Shown: positions 1 through 10,670 of the stretch, one piece after another | How positions within the stretch are numbered: the first letter of the stretch is position 1 | Layout: each line of letters begins with the position of its first letter | Source: Epichloe hybrida | Taxonomy: Eukaryota > Ascomycota > Sordariomycetes > Hypocreales > Clavicipitaceae | NCBI GenBank assembly: GCA_019022495.1 | Contig: JAFEKR010000001.1 | Span: 5,084,001-5,148,000, forward strand | Direction: 5' to 3' | Length of the DNA stretch: 64,000 bases | Position numbers and translations under genes: made by a program | The notes under the pieces: model-generated | Database searches by the model: none | The model's input: only the letters and a program-made list of their open reading frames with translations | What the model was told of the DNA's origin: nothing

Positions 1-2148
1 TGGCTACGCGGACAGAGACGTCGTGACTGATTTTGTTGAGCTGCGTGAGGACATTCTTCTGCACGGCTTGGCTGACGTGGGCAGTTTCGAATCGAATTGC
101 GTTGATCAAGAACTGCTGCTCAATAGGCGTGATGGAGTTGTAGAACAGACGAGGCTGGCTCCAATGGTCGAGGAAGGTGTTGCTGCGGCGTCGTTCCAGG
201 GCGCCAGAGACTTTGCGTCCAGGAGCCGTGAAGAAGCCCTTGCCTTCCTTCCGGTTCGCCTGTTTGGGATATCCCTTATTGAGAGTATTGGGGCTATCTT
301 TTTTTTTTTTTTTTTTTCTTTCGTGTTAGCCAAGGAGTCAAGGAGTCAAGGATGGGTCGGAACTTTGGGACGTCTTTGAAACGTACAAGGAGCATTGTTC
401 TTATGGATGAGAGTCTGGCCAGCTCCATCGCGGTTGTTGTTATGGATTGGAACAACCGGCCTGTTGATCGGGAGCTGCTCAAAGTTGGGACCGCCGTTTC
501 GGTTGAGTTGAGTGTCCAAGTAGGAGAATATGCGGCCCTGCAAGAGAGGGTCCTCTGTGAAGTCGACGCCTCGCACAATGTGGCCGGGTTGGAACTATGA
601 ATTATAGAAAAAAAAAAATATGAGCGGGTGCTCTCAAATCCGACAACAACAAACCGCGGAAGAAGATGGGAACATACCATGACCTGTTCAGTCTCGGCAA
701 AGTAATTGGCAGGGTTTACATCCAGTCTCAAGACACCAACGGGGTGCAGAGGAGCGTACTCCTCGGGAATCATCTTTGTAGGATCAAAAACATCGAACCC
801 AAAGGCCAGAGCTTGATCCTCGTTGATAATCTGCAGGTTGAGTTCCCACTCGGGATAGTTGCCCGACTCAATGGCGTCGTAAAGGTCCTGTCTGTGAAAG
901 TCGGCATTCTTGCCAGCAGCACGCTGGGCCTCATCCCAGATCAAACTGGCCTTGCCCTGCTTCGACTTCCAATGCCACTTGACCAGCTTGGTCTCGCCCT
1001 TCTCGTTGACAAGTCGGTATGTGTGAACACCAAAACCGTCCTGTTCTCTGAGCATTAGTCTGAGCGCTATACTTGTCATATTATAAAATTAACACGCCAC
1101 ACCAAGTCCATCTCGAGGGGGCAAAGTAACTTGACGTACCATGTGGCGCAAACTACGCGGGATACCATAGCCGGCCATGGCCCAGAACAAAGTGTGCAGA
1201 GTAGACGTCTCTTGGGAAAAGAAGTCCCACGCAGAGTCATGAGCAGTGGCGGCCTGGGGAATCTCGTTGTCTTGTCGTGGCTTCACCGAATGTATCAGGT
1301 CGGGGAATTGGATCGCATCCTGGATGAAAAACACCGGGACGTTGTTGCCGACGATGTCGAAGTTGCCCTCATCGGTGTATCTGTCAAAGGCAGCGCACTC
1401 CTATCAGCATTCTGAAGAACAGCACCAGGTTTGAAACCAGGCCAACGATGCACGGGATGGATTGTAATGGGTTGCAATGGGTTGCAATGGGTTGCAAGTG
1501 CTCACAATCGAACCGCGAACCCGTGCACATCACGAGCCGTGTCTGCACTTCCACGAGAGCCAGCAACGGTAGAGAAACGAACAAACACCGGTGTCTTCTT
1601 GTCCTTCTTGCCCAAGAAGGACGCCGCAGTGATGTTGCCATAATCGTCGTAGCTGGTGAAGGTGCCGTGGGCGCCTGTGCCTCGAGCGTGAACCGCTCTT
1701 TCGGGAACCTGAGTTTTTTCACGAAACTTGTTAGTCTCTCTACAATTGAAATGGCATTTTCATTTTGTCGACATTCCACCTCGAAACAGCCCAGCCAGCC
1801 AGCCAGTCAGTCAGTCAGTCAGTCAGTCAGTCAGTCAGTCAGTCAGTCACTTACTCGCTCGTGGTCAAAATGGGTAATCTTCTGTCGAAAGATGAAATCT
1901 TCCAGCAGCGTGGGACCTCGATCTCCGGCCTTGAGACTGTTCTGGTCCTCAATTGGGCCGCCAACGTCAGATGTCATGAAACCCTCGCCATCATCGACTT
2001 CGAAATTGGCCAGATGGCCCCTGGAGGAATCGGTCAAGCCTTGAGCTCTCGCGGCGAGACGTCCTGGGTCTGCAAAGGGGCATTGAGCCCCGGCCAGGCC
2101 AATGACCGCCAGGGAGATGATGGCAGCCGCCAGTGAAGTTCGCACCAT
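1..2148 (-). CDS. Secreted large-subunit catalase, 3' end outside the window
   Basis: Decomposes hydrogen peroxide, probably outside the cell. I read six exons on the minus strand: 2148-1855, 1708-1506, 1380-1140, 1040-678, 594-387 and 297-<1, all with GT/AG borders and consistent phases, giving about 535 residues of a family that usually exceeds 700. The ATG at 2148 opens a hydrophobic signal peptide ending near GLAGAQ. The active-site His segment [10 protein letters not shown], the distal Asn segment [11 protein letters not shown] and the proximal haem Tyr motif FSYLDTQ are all present. The last visible exon begins in the wrapping segment and enters the C-terminal part; the flavodoxin-like end lies beyond base 1. 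Intron 1 carries a CCAG/TCAG microsatellite beside its donor, and intron 5 a 19-T run beside its acceptor. The catalase assignment is secure; exact paralogue naming (catB type) is not. Confidence 0.93.
1787..1850. repeat. CCAG/TCAG tetranucleotide microsatellite in catalase intron 1
   Basis: About four CCAG units pass into about eleven TCAG units. The run ends only a few bases from the donor GTAAGT of the first catalase intron, which starts at 1854 on the minus strand. Confidence 0.9.
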
Positions 2149-3094
2149 GTTTGTTTTATCTCGGCAGGAGCAGTATAAGGCAGAAGCAATATAAGGCAGT
2201 CCGTGACGACGGATCAATGGATGTTACCGACAAAAAACGAGTCCAATCCTCTAGACGCAGTTTCCTGATGGCACATCTTCATTGTCTAATATATATACAT
2301 ATAGTCCGTACATACAATTGCAAACAGGAACAAGGGTCCTCGGTCTGTCTCTCGCCGGCAGCCATCACAGTTATTAGTTAGCTGACCAGTGACGGGTGAA
2401 ACAAGTTTATCTGCCTGCGTGAGTGCTCCGAACTGCTCCATTGGTATGTATTTCCCCGATGCAAAGGCAAGCCAAGACACAGGGGGGAGGGGGGGGGGGG
2501 CGATGGGGTGACATTGCTCGTCACACAGAGTTCATCACATGATTTGCCGGGATGAGTACGGATGACCCCGTACGGATTAGAATGTACATGTACGGATTAC
2601 ATGACCCAGGGCTAAGACAGTTATGGCTCTTCTGTGCTAGTTCATGCGACGCCGGGTGGTGTGACTGGTGTCCAACGTACATTATGCGCCGACATTTGCC
2701 AATTACCGAGCATTGAGCAAGCAGAGGGTCAAACGGCAACTACTCGGTACAGTCTACTCCGCTCCGTAAAACTGCAGGGTTTCTTTGTTTGAGATTGAAT
2801 CCCCCGGTGCACAACTTCTGCCTTCAGCCAAGAATCTTCGTACGGCGGGGCGCACCACGGAGTACGGCGGACCATGGTTGCTTCCCCCTCTTGCGAGTGT
2901 GGTCTTTACGTAATAGCATATGCTGAGCATACATACAGTCCACCCCCCTGTTTGATTTTGTGCAAGGATGCAGACGCAGGAACCATTTGTCTATGAGGTA
3001 ATAGATCTGGTAAGGCACTTTTTCACCCAGAGTGAGCCCAATCCAGATAACCCTTTTTCGAAAATAAGTGAGATTGAACAGAAAAACCTTGGCA
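2149..3094. other. Intergenic: catalase promoter and repeat-bearing spacer
   Basis: I see no convincing gene. The interval holds a run of G near 2484-2500, several TACGGATTA and TACGGAGTAC-like words (2570-2605, 2857-2867), and at 2934-2967 a sequence matching the end of the MITE-like element near 61.7 kb. Confidence 0.6.
2934..2967 (+). mobile_element. Solo terminal-repeat-like sequence of the 61.7 kb MITE family
   Basis: It begins TACAGTC and contains CTGTTTGATTTTG, matching the arms at 61741, 61888 (inverted) and 62196 except for a few substitutions. No partner arm was found nearby, so it may be a truncated element. Confidence 0.5.
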
Positions 3095-4038
3095 TCACCA
3101 GTAATAAGAAGAGCTTGTCAAAGCGGTCAGTGCGCGTTCACATTCCAGTTCCGCCAAATACGCCACCCCCCCAAGGTCGATAACGAAGTTATACCACCAG
3201 AAATCCTCCCGTGTGAACGCAATGCTGTAGTGAAGTCCCAGTATTCAGGATACCAGCCTGCCGATTCCCAGTCCAGGAAGCCTGTAATCCTCCCCCCAAT
3301 TATCAGGATATTATGGGGTTTAAGATCGCCGTGAGTAAAAAGAATGCGGTGCGGGATTTTCTTTATGCCTCCAGCAACGTCGTGAGCTTGGTGGTAAGCG
3401 GAATCGGATTCAAACCCACCCGACCAAGAAGGCTGTATAAGGTATTCGTTGAGTTCCTCCTCAGACTCGAATGGGCCGACAAGGTGGTTAGGAACTCGAA
3501 CGCTTCTGATGGCGGTTCCTAGAAGAGAGCAAATCCTGTTCTTGCCCCATGGATTCGACCACCCGCGCATCACCTCCAAATAGCTTTTAAGCTCCTGTAA
3601 AATTGACTTCCTATCCTCGATACTTAATGTCTCGTAAGCCTGGCCCAGCTCTCGACCAGGAATGCGAGTCATCAGAATCGAAATCGGTGCATGCGGTGTA
3701 TCGGAATGCTCTCCATAGCATATCACTCGCGGTACCGGAAAACCGGCTTTTCTGGCGACTTGCATGGAGAGAACCTCCTCTATCCGCGTGCCATCGGACC
3801 ATTTCAATATAAGTCCAAATGGGAGCTGAGCAATTTGATTGTCGTAAGGGATCCCAACCCAACCGCAATATGATCGAGAGAATCGTCGCATGTGTTTATG
3901 CAAGAAGCCCCAAAAACGACGGAGCTGGGGATTTGTTGGTCGAGGTGTCGGTGGTATTTGTTCGTTTGCGATTGGCCGAGTGTCGTCGGGCCATGTAAAT
4001 CCAGGCAGCAAGAGGCGTGGTATAAGCCAAGATGTCAT
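3095..4038 (-). pseudogene. APH/choline-kinase-type phosphotransferase, probably frame-broken near its C-terminus
   Basis: Aminoglycoside-phosphotransferase-fold protein, a family of small-molecule kinases or unassigned kinase-like proteins in fungi. The ATG at 4038 (MTSWLIPRLL) starts a single open frame. Visible hallmarks are the LILKWSDGTR strand, the Brenner-type catalytic loop HGDLKPHNIL and the metal-binding FLDWESAGWYPEYWDF. The open frame itself stops at 3127 (303 residues), with an unconvincing tail after EYWDFTTAL. From about 3222 the next frame reads FTREDFWWYNFVIDLGG and stays open with family-like character to a TGA at 3095-3097. A one-base deletion near 3210-3225 would explain this. 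It could instead be a sequencing error. Substrate unknown. Confidence 0.6.
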
Positions 4039-4580
4039 AGCTGGGAGAGGCAAAACGAACACGATCGCGTGTGTTGGGAAAGAAGGGGGACTTTCTATAC
4101 ATAAACACACACTAGAGACCCCCCCCCCCCCCCTTATTTAGCTCCCTTTTTCATCCCTTATCTTAGAAACTATGTAGAATAAATGAGTAAAACTTGTTCT
4201 TTAGTCTAGCCCTGAAAACCCTACTAGTGATGCGCGATCCCCGCCCTACTATTAACCGTTGTGGGCGCCCGAGGCATCCGAAGGAGGATCGCGAGTCATT
4301 GTATGATGACCTTATGGCCCGCCCTCGCGAGAGGCTACGATAGCATCATCATCCTTCCTTGGTATCCTGTAAATACCAAGATTTTTACAAATACAGTGGG
4401 TCGTGGGTAATTCCGAAAATTATCTGGTAAATGGTCGCGGGCGGCGTTTTTGAAATTGCCCGAACCCACTATATATATCTAACTCCAGGCACTCGCCTCC
4501 TCTTTTGAAGCACTCTGCTCAGTACACCTCGAGTTTGCCCACTTGCCAAGTCCGTATTCCCACTAGCACACCTCATCAAG
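4039..4580. other. Spacer upstream of the secreted-protein gene
   Basis: Holds a C run at about 4121-4134, a stretch at 4200-4330 without coding character, an imperfect inverted repeat at 4396-4469 and a TATATATAT box at about 4470-4478. The last two are candidate promoter elements of the gene starting at 4581. Confidence 0.5.
4396..4469. repeat. Imperfect inverted repeat (arms about 24 bp, 27-bp loop)
   Basis: Left arm 4396-4419 starts GTGGGTCGTGGGTAATTC. Right arm 4447-4469 ends GCCCGAACCCAC and is its near reverse complement, with about four differences and one gap. It sits immediately before a TATA-like run. Confidence 0.7.
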
Positions 4581-5550
4581 ATGAGGCGTGTCATCCGCTC
4601 CCTTCTCAGGGTCTTGCCTATCCTAGCTACTTCCATCACCATGGTCAACGCGGAAGATTTCGCCGAGCGGATCCTAGCTCCAGATAATTCGAATCTACAT
4701 ACGGTTACTTTCAACGAGACAGAACTCTTCAGAGTTCTCGATCACCAGATTAATAAGAGGTCTCCCGGAATGCTCGAAGATGGAGCCTCGAACCCTCCGC
4801 CAGGCGAGAACCCTTGGCCAAACGGGAGGTGTCCCCAAGGCGGCCCTCTCTACCAGGAAGTTGAGGAAGACAGGGTCTGTGACGCTAAATTCGCCCGTGA
4901 CAAAAACGGAAGACCCGATGACACTATTTTATTTGCCGCCTACAGCTCTATATGCTCCCAGGCCTACCGCCGAATCACTTGCAAACTTTGCTTTGGTTAT
5001 CGTGTTGAAAACCCACATGTAAGTCTCTGATACTTTGGCCCTTGATAACGTAGTCTGACCCTAGAACAAGGAAGACAGGATAACACATATGTTCTGCGGC
5101 GCAAACAAATGGTGTGCTCAAGACCAACTCCGATGGAATAAATGGGGCGTCCAGACACCACATACCTTGTGTGTACCCGCCAACACGCTAACGGAGAAAT
5201 CCATTAGCGTAGGTTCTGCTATTAAAGAGTACTGTACTAGAAAAGTTCGATTTCCTTCAGCTGGGAAAGGGAAAAAGGTGAAAAAAGTGTTTAAAGGGAA
5301 AGAAATTGAACAACTTGAAGGCCGGCCTGCTAAATTCCATGCATGGTTTTATGAAAGAGATACAGGCTTGTACACAACAGCCAAGTGGCTATATTTAAAG
5401 GTAGATGATGGTTATGCTCAGTCAGCTTTCTATTCTGACGACTGGACAACTACTTACCCAATCTTTTCTACAAGTAATATTGAGATGTGTGCATACCCCC
5501 TTGGTACGACGCGGAATCTCGAATTGCAATTCCAAGCCACAATGCTTTAA
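4581..5550 (+). CDS. Small secreted cysteine-rich protein, function unknown (effector-like)
   Basis: Two exons, 4581-5018 and 5065-5550, join across a 46-bp GTAAGT/CTAG intron to give 307 residues. The first 24 residues form a cationic then hydrophobic signal peptide ending at MVNA. There is a Kex2-type Lys-Arg at residues 59-60, which may separate a propeptide, and an NET glycosylation sequon near residue 45. Ten cysteines remain in the rest, enough for five disulfides. No transmembrane segment follows the signal, so secretion is likely. Exon 2 is visibly richer in A and T and in A/T-ending codons than the neighbouring housekeeping genes. I do not recognise the family. The effector label is inference from secretion, cysteines, size and the repeat-rich setting. 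Confidence 0.8.
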
Positions 5551-6462
5551 TTTTAATAGAGTAGTAGTAATTAAGGAAGGCAGCCTCTGAAACCTTATTA
5601 ATCCAGATTATACTCCGTACATGAAGTGCACTGTAAACTCCAACCCTGTGGTGTGGACGATTCGTCTGTTACACCCGGGCCAGAGCAAGCAAGCTTTGGA
5701 AAAGGGGAAAAGAGAACCCGGTCTCACTTCTCGTCTTATTTTTGCCGCTGCGGGATTCCCTTGGCAGTAGCCCGTGTTAGAAGTGCTTTTTAACCAAAGT
5801 TTTCTCGTACCAAATTTGAAAGCCATCACACAGGCGGGCTTTGCGTCCCCGGCAGCGTTCATGTCCCCTGCATGTGTCCTTGCATGTGTGAACACCGTCA
5901 TCACATGAGGAAATCCATTCATGGCCGAGTGGCCGCCTGGCGCTTTTGGATAAATAGCAGAGGGTCGCAGTCGCGACAACCCTGCCGTTTGATGCCACTT
6001 GATCAAACAATGTAACCCGATCCATATTACCAGGACAACAAGCCTTGTCTCAGAGCTGGCCAGGCTGCCAGGCCAGACCACGTGTTGCTAGTCCTGATAC
6101 CCACGTGACTGTAGATAAGCCGAGCGAGTGAAGTAATAATCATGGACACGAGTTGGCGGCTCAAGACGGCGCTCAACCAGCCGTGTTCAATGTCCAAGAT
6201 TTATACACAGAAATGGAGTGTCTTCTAACCATGGGCGGAAGGGGAAAAAAAAAAAAAAAAAAAAAAAGGGCTAGGCATCATGAGACTTTCAATCAAGTAG
6301 CGAAATAAAGTCTTCGCAGGAGAGATAGATACACTAGGGTACAGGCTAAAACAAGAGGAAAGAAAGCAGGCAAAAAAGTCCCGAGTGCCAGACCATGCTG
6401 CAAACGCGAAAGCACAAACTCGCTTCCTCATTTGCCATGACTGGCGCTGCGCTGCACTTGCC
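5551..6462. other. Intergenic
   Basis: Contains a TACTCCGTAC motif at 5611-5620 and a 23-A run at 6245-6267 in the presumed 3' region of the HET gene. The 157-codon minus-strand frame at 5608-6081 has no family features, and I do not call it. Confidence 0.5.
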
Positions 6463-8529
6463 CTATCCGAGATAGATGTCCACCTCATCTCGCGCATCCG
6501 CATCCCATGCCTTCTGCAAGATATGGCCGATGCCTCTTCTGTAAGCCACTCCAGAGATCCTCTCAACCCACAGCACATTGACAAAATGCACAACGCCGTC
6601 TTCGTCCATGTTCTCTGCGAACCTGTCCATTGGGAAAACATAAGACCCCTTGCGCTCCATTGCGCTCGAGATGGCGATGAATTCCAGCTTTTCCTCGCCG
6701 TCGTAGTTGGATGATTGGATGCCCAGCCAGCCGTCGTGTGCTCTAAACTCGCCAACCCATCGATTGGACCTGCTCCAGATGTTTCCCACAGCAATCGGCG
6801 GGCTGGGTTTATCCTTGGGCGCCATGGAAATGGCATAGTCTACGTCGAAGAAGCCAGACGTCGTTTTGAAGAATAACAAGGGACCAGGCAGGTTGAGCTC
6901 TGTCGGACGGGAGTCGTACGCGCCACCTGTCGGCGCATCTTCAATGGGAACTGGATATTTAAACGTGGTAAAGTCATCGCTGTCATGTTTGAAATGACCA
7001 CCCGACTTGGTCCAGCCCGGTGGCAGCGCTGAGCTGGAGTTCCTGCGCGAGCGGAAATCCCGCAACTGTAGGCCTGTGTTCTTGATGGGCATGGTTTTGG
7101 CTCTGTCGGACAAATGCCAAGTAACCGTAGCTTTGATCCGAAATGGATGGGTGGCCTGGAACCTCTTCGGCTCTTGGCCACGCTTGGTCGACTGCGTTGC
7201 TTCGACATAGTCGGCAGCTGCCCTCCACAGAGTAAGGTCCAGAGGGATTCCGTCAGCCCACCAACCCATCCAAGACCAAGAGGGTAGGAACGGTGGACGC
7301 GGCAGTGCTCGCCTTCGAATCGTTGCTTGTGGTCGCCATAACAGGGCTATGTCGATGAACATGAGCGGCAAGCCATAGACAAATCCTCCCTGGAAAATAC
7401 GCGACAGCACATGCGTGATGCCCGCGAAAGCCCGCAGAGTGTCATCTACAATCGCGACTTTTCTGGCGCTGTAGTCCATCACTAATCGGGCATATTCATC
7501 TAGATCCGGCCATGGTGTGTGTTGAAAGCCGAAAGCGGACTCTGATAATCTATTTGTACAGACGGGCTTCTTACCCCTCAGGATCTTCATCATGTTCGTA
7601 GTCGTTCCCTGCCAGACATCACAGTGGCACTCCCATGTCAGAGCATCTTCGAAAAAGAAGACTGCGCGACGTGAGTAAATAAGCTCCTGGAGGGTCCAGC
7701 CTCTAGTGTTCCACTTTGATGCCAGTAGCAGTTCTTCGTGTTCTAGATTGCCTGGTTTATGCGTTCGAATCGGTCGCCGCGGGTCCAGGGCGAGTATACC
7801 AGTGTGAACATTGCCGTGTGCTGCAACGATGGTTAGGTAGGCATTGGAAAACACGTAGGCCATATGTTCAACGTGCTCCGTTTTGTCTACTCCGTCATCT
7901 TGAACTATACAGAGGCGATCCACCCACAAGTGTCGTATGCCCAGCTTTTTGGCAAGCCATATGGCATCAAGGATTGTTTGCGGCACATCCTTGTCAGGGA
8001 GGCTGAGCTGATACGCATCGACGTTGGTCTTCAGCAGCTGAACCAGACCTTCGGGGCTACTTTGTCGAGGGTTAGATGAGCCCCAAACATAGCTAAGAGC
8101 AGCGTATCTGTCCGTGGGTTTGGCATGGACCAGACAGCGCTCGACACAGTCGATGAGATAAGCCGGGCGCCAGGTCGGGACATCAGCGTCGTCGTGGCCC
8201 GTGCAATGTCTACCATGTTCGGTATTGCAGGCATCAAGCCATTCGCGAATGCGTGGTATCGGCGACTGCTTGGTGGCTGAGGTAGACGAGGTCGATGCGC
8301 GTCGCGGTACAGCAGCGGCTGTCTCCCTGCGAGCTTGACTGAAGGTGCCTCGAAGTCTATCGGTAATGCTCAGTCGTTTGCTTTGCACGGGCGAGTCACG
8401 GTCTCTTGCGCGATCCCTTGGGCGATTCCTTTCATGGTCTCGGTCCCTCTCGCGAGTTCGATCACGCTCCCGGTCCCGGTCTCGTGGGGGAGGGGGTGAC
8501 GGAGTGGAAGAAAGTGACGACTCGGGCAT
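6463..8529 (-). CDS. HET-domain (heterokaryon incompatibility) protein
   Basis: Fungal HET-domain proteins trigger cell death after fusion of unlike hyphae or act in broader self/non-self recognition. This intronless gene encodes 688 residues from the ATG at 8529. The longer open frame upstream starts with a non-ATG codon. The HET core begins near residue 141 with RYAALSYVWG, followed by LWVDRLCIVQDD and AYLTIVAAHG, then the usual TRGWTLQELIYSRR block. Residues 16-45 are an Arg-Asp/Arg-Glu alternating tract resembling the RD/RS regions of RNA-binding proteins, which is unusual ahead of a HET domain. The C-terminal half has no recognised domain. Whether this locus is a functional incompatibility determinant cannot be told from sequence. 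Confidence 0.92.
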   Translation of the reverse strand: MPESSLSSTPSPPPPRDRDRERDRTRERDRDHERNRPRDRARDRDSPVQSKRLSITDRLRGTFSQARRETAAAVPRRASTSSTSATKQSPIPRIREWLDACNTEHGRHCTGHDDADVPTWRPAYLIDCVERCLVHAKPTDRYAALSYVWGSSNPRQSSPEGLVQLLKTNVDAYQLSLPDKDVPQTILDAIWLAKKLGIRHLWVDRLCIVQDDGVDKTEHVEHMAYVFSNAYLTIVAAHGNVHTGILALDPRRPIRTHKPGNLEHEELLLASKWNTRGWTLQELIYSRRAVFFFEDALTWECHCDVWQGTTTNMMKILRGKKPVCTNRLSESAFGFQHTPWPDLDEYARLVMDYSARKVAIVDDTLRAFAGITHVLSRIFQGGFVYGLPLMFIDIALLWRPQATIRRRALPRPPFLPSWSWMGWWADGIPLDLTLWRAAADYVEATQSTKRGQEPKRFQATHPFRIKATVTWHLSDRAKTMPIKNTGLQLRDFRSRRNSSSALPPGWTKSGGHFKHDSDDFTTFKYPVPIEDAPTGGAYDSRPTELNLPGPLLFFKTTSGFFDVDYAISMAPKDKPSPPIAVGNIWSRSNRWVGEFRAHDGWLGIQSSNYDGEEKLEFIAISSAMERKGSYVFPMDRFAENMDEDGVVHFVNVLWVERISGVAYRRGIGHILQKAWDADARDEVDIYLG

Positions 8530-8987
8530 GGCTGGTGAATCACGGGCGAGGCGCACGCCGTGGTGCGCTCATTACAGGCGGAGTGACTGGGAAGGCTCGA
8601 GGATTCAATCGCATCAAGAAGGTCTCTTTCGATCCATGGCTCAAGCGCAGTCGCAAGATGCGGGCGATGGGTGATGGGCGGCCCCCCGGAGCTGCGTCAT
8701 GAGCTTCAGGTTGTTGGTTGTTGTGTGACAACAGCCCAAAAACAACACTGAATAAGTGGGCAGCTTGTTGGGCACCTGTGAGGCTGGGGTGTAGCTTCCG
8801 CAATGGTGGGCTGACGAAGTCATGGGCGACGGGTCCTCTGATTGGAGCACATTTGTGAGAAATCGTATTGCTAAATACATCATCGTGCCATCTTATTAGG
8901 GCGGTCTCTACGGATCCGTACGGATCCGTACGGATTATTAAGTAGTCCGTGTAATATCACACATTTACCTGCAGCACCAACACGCCT
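8530..8987. other. Intergenic with overlapping palindromes
   Basis: Promoter side of the HET gene and 3' side of the JmjC gene. At 8909-8930 two overlapping copies of the 12-bp palindrome TACGGATCCGTA occur. No gene is seen. Confidence 0.6.
8909..8930. repeat. Two overlapping TACGGATCCGTA palindromes
   Basis: Perfect 12-bp palindromes at 8909-8920 and 8919-8930. Single copies recur at 14134-14145, 26588-26599 and 57157-57168. Confidence 0.95.
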
Positions 8988-10670
8988 TTAGGGAACATCA
9001 TTGTCGTCGTCACTGCCAAAGCCAAAACTGAACCCTCCCCCAAGGCCTTCAGTCTCTTCTGCTTCCTTTCCAATGACGGCATCCCACTTCCTCTTCTTCC
9101 CGCTCTTCTTGTCCGCCAACTCTAGTGCCCTCTCCAAAACGTCGGGATATTTCTGGCCAAGACGCTCCCTGAACAGTTGATAAGGCTGGTCGACGTTGCA
9201 ATCAAATCCGGAGACCTGGTCAGCTTTGTCTCGCATGAACAGGAGTACTTCCGATAAGAGATTCAAGCCCGGAGACTGGGGAACAAAATTCTGTGTCAGG
9301 GCGATTCCGCTTTCCAGGTTCACCACCAGGTGCCACCATCCACTCGGAACATGCAGTATCTCTCCAGTGTGGCAAACACCTTCGATGCATTCGGGAAGCT
9401 GTCTCGCTTCCTCGTGGAATGTCAATAACCACTCCGCAATGCTGAGCGGGCTAGTCACTTCGCTGCTGTCATCGGACACATAGACGCCCGGAACCTGTGA
9501 ATCGGGGGGGAACATGATCCAGTACTTGGAGCCTTGGATTACCGCGTTCCAGGCGCTCGTTCCATTGGGGTCCTTGTGGAAGGTAGAGCCGCTTTTCTCG
9601 GGACCAACAATTAGCCAACGGTGTGCTGGTCGTTCGTCTCCCAGCACCTCAAATAAGTCTGGCCCAAAGCAATCAGGCCGCCAGTATGCTGCGCCGTCTC
9701 TACGCCCGACAGAGATGCCCATTTTCTCGACGAACTTGCGATCGAAAAGGTACAAAGGGCTTTCATCTTTGTTGTCCTTCATGTATTCACAATATCTCTC
9801 CATTGTCCAGTCGACTGCCTCTGCACGAAATTCGACGCCGCGATACGCATGGAGCAGCCTCTCGATCGTCCACTCGGACATGACAGGCCACTCTTGGATG
9901 CATTTCGTCAGAATAAAGGGCTGCTCGGTCCATCGATCTGCGTATTGCTCATAAGTGAGATTCTCCATGCGATGGATTTGGTTTGCCTTGGGTATGTTGG
10001 TTGTGAAGTTGGACAAGATGATGTTGCTGCAAGCAAAAGGTCTATGCAAAACATCCGAGAATACATTGCCACAATCCACAACGGCCTCTCGACTTTTGGG
10101 CATGGCCAATGAGGTTGATCTCCAAGAACCAAGCCACACGAGAGATCGACTAGACTCGGTAGATAGACTGACATCGCAAACATTAGTAAACACCACTCGG
10201 GTAAACGTACGGAGTACAAGCCGGCATTTTGCGTGGATTGGGAGATATGCGCAAATCTTCGCATTGGGACAAGCGGGCTCTGACCGAGGCCATGGAAGCG
10301 AAGCTAGCTAGGTTCAAGTCGAAAGCACTCACAGCAGAAAGAGTGCTTTCCACAGTTCGTCTGAGTGGCAAAAGGCAAATAGAAATTTACATGTTGAGCC
10401 CAGACTCAGCAGTGATCTGGCATCCATTTGCTCTAGAACCAGCATGACCATCTCATCTGGCAGAACACCCCAGCTTCCACTGCTTGCTTTGGCATTTGGG
10501 CCCTTTGAGAGGTAGCGGTTGCCCAACGGCTTAACACCAAGCGCATGTGTGGGAATAGAGTCACCTTGGGTGACAATACCGTCAAGTGACGTTGACTCAG
10601 CAACATGATGTAATTCATTGGCAGTGCCATTGGTTTGCTCAAGAGCAGGGGTCAAGACAACGGACGGCAT
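8988..10670 (-). CDS. F-box and JmjC-domain protein
   Basis: Two exons, 10670-10333 and 10149-8988, join in phase across a GTGAGT/CTAG intron to give about 499 residues. The N-terminal exon ends in an F-box (LPDEMVMLVLEQMDARSLL ... ELWKALF), which normally recruits Skp1 and a cullin ligase. The second exon carries a JMJD6-like JmjC fold: FHKDPNGTSAW supplies the Fe(II)-binding His and Asp, and HVPSGWWHLV the second His. It is therefore probably an active 2-oxoglutarate oxygenase, acting on protein or RNA. The tail is Lys/Arg-rich (KKSGKKRKW, nuclear-signal-like) and then acidic with FGFGSDDD. The acceptor at 10150 is my best frame-compatible choice. An alternative splice is possible because about 180 bp of intron lacks other clear signals. 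Confidence 0.85.

Noticed and set aside
5608..6081. 157-codon minus-strand ORF
   Set aside because: No ATG-supported family, no motifs and erratic composition; it lies in a spacer.
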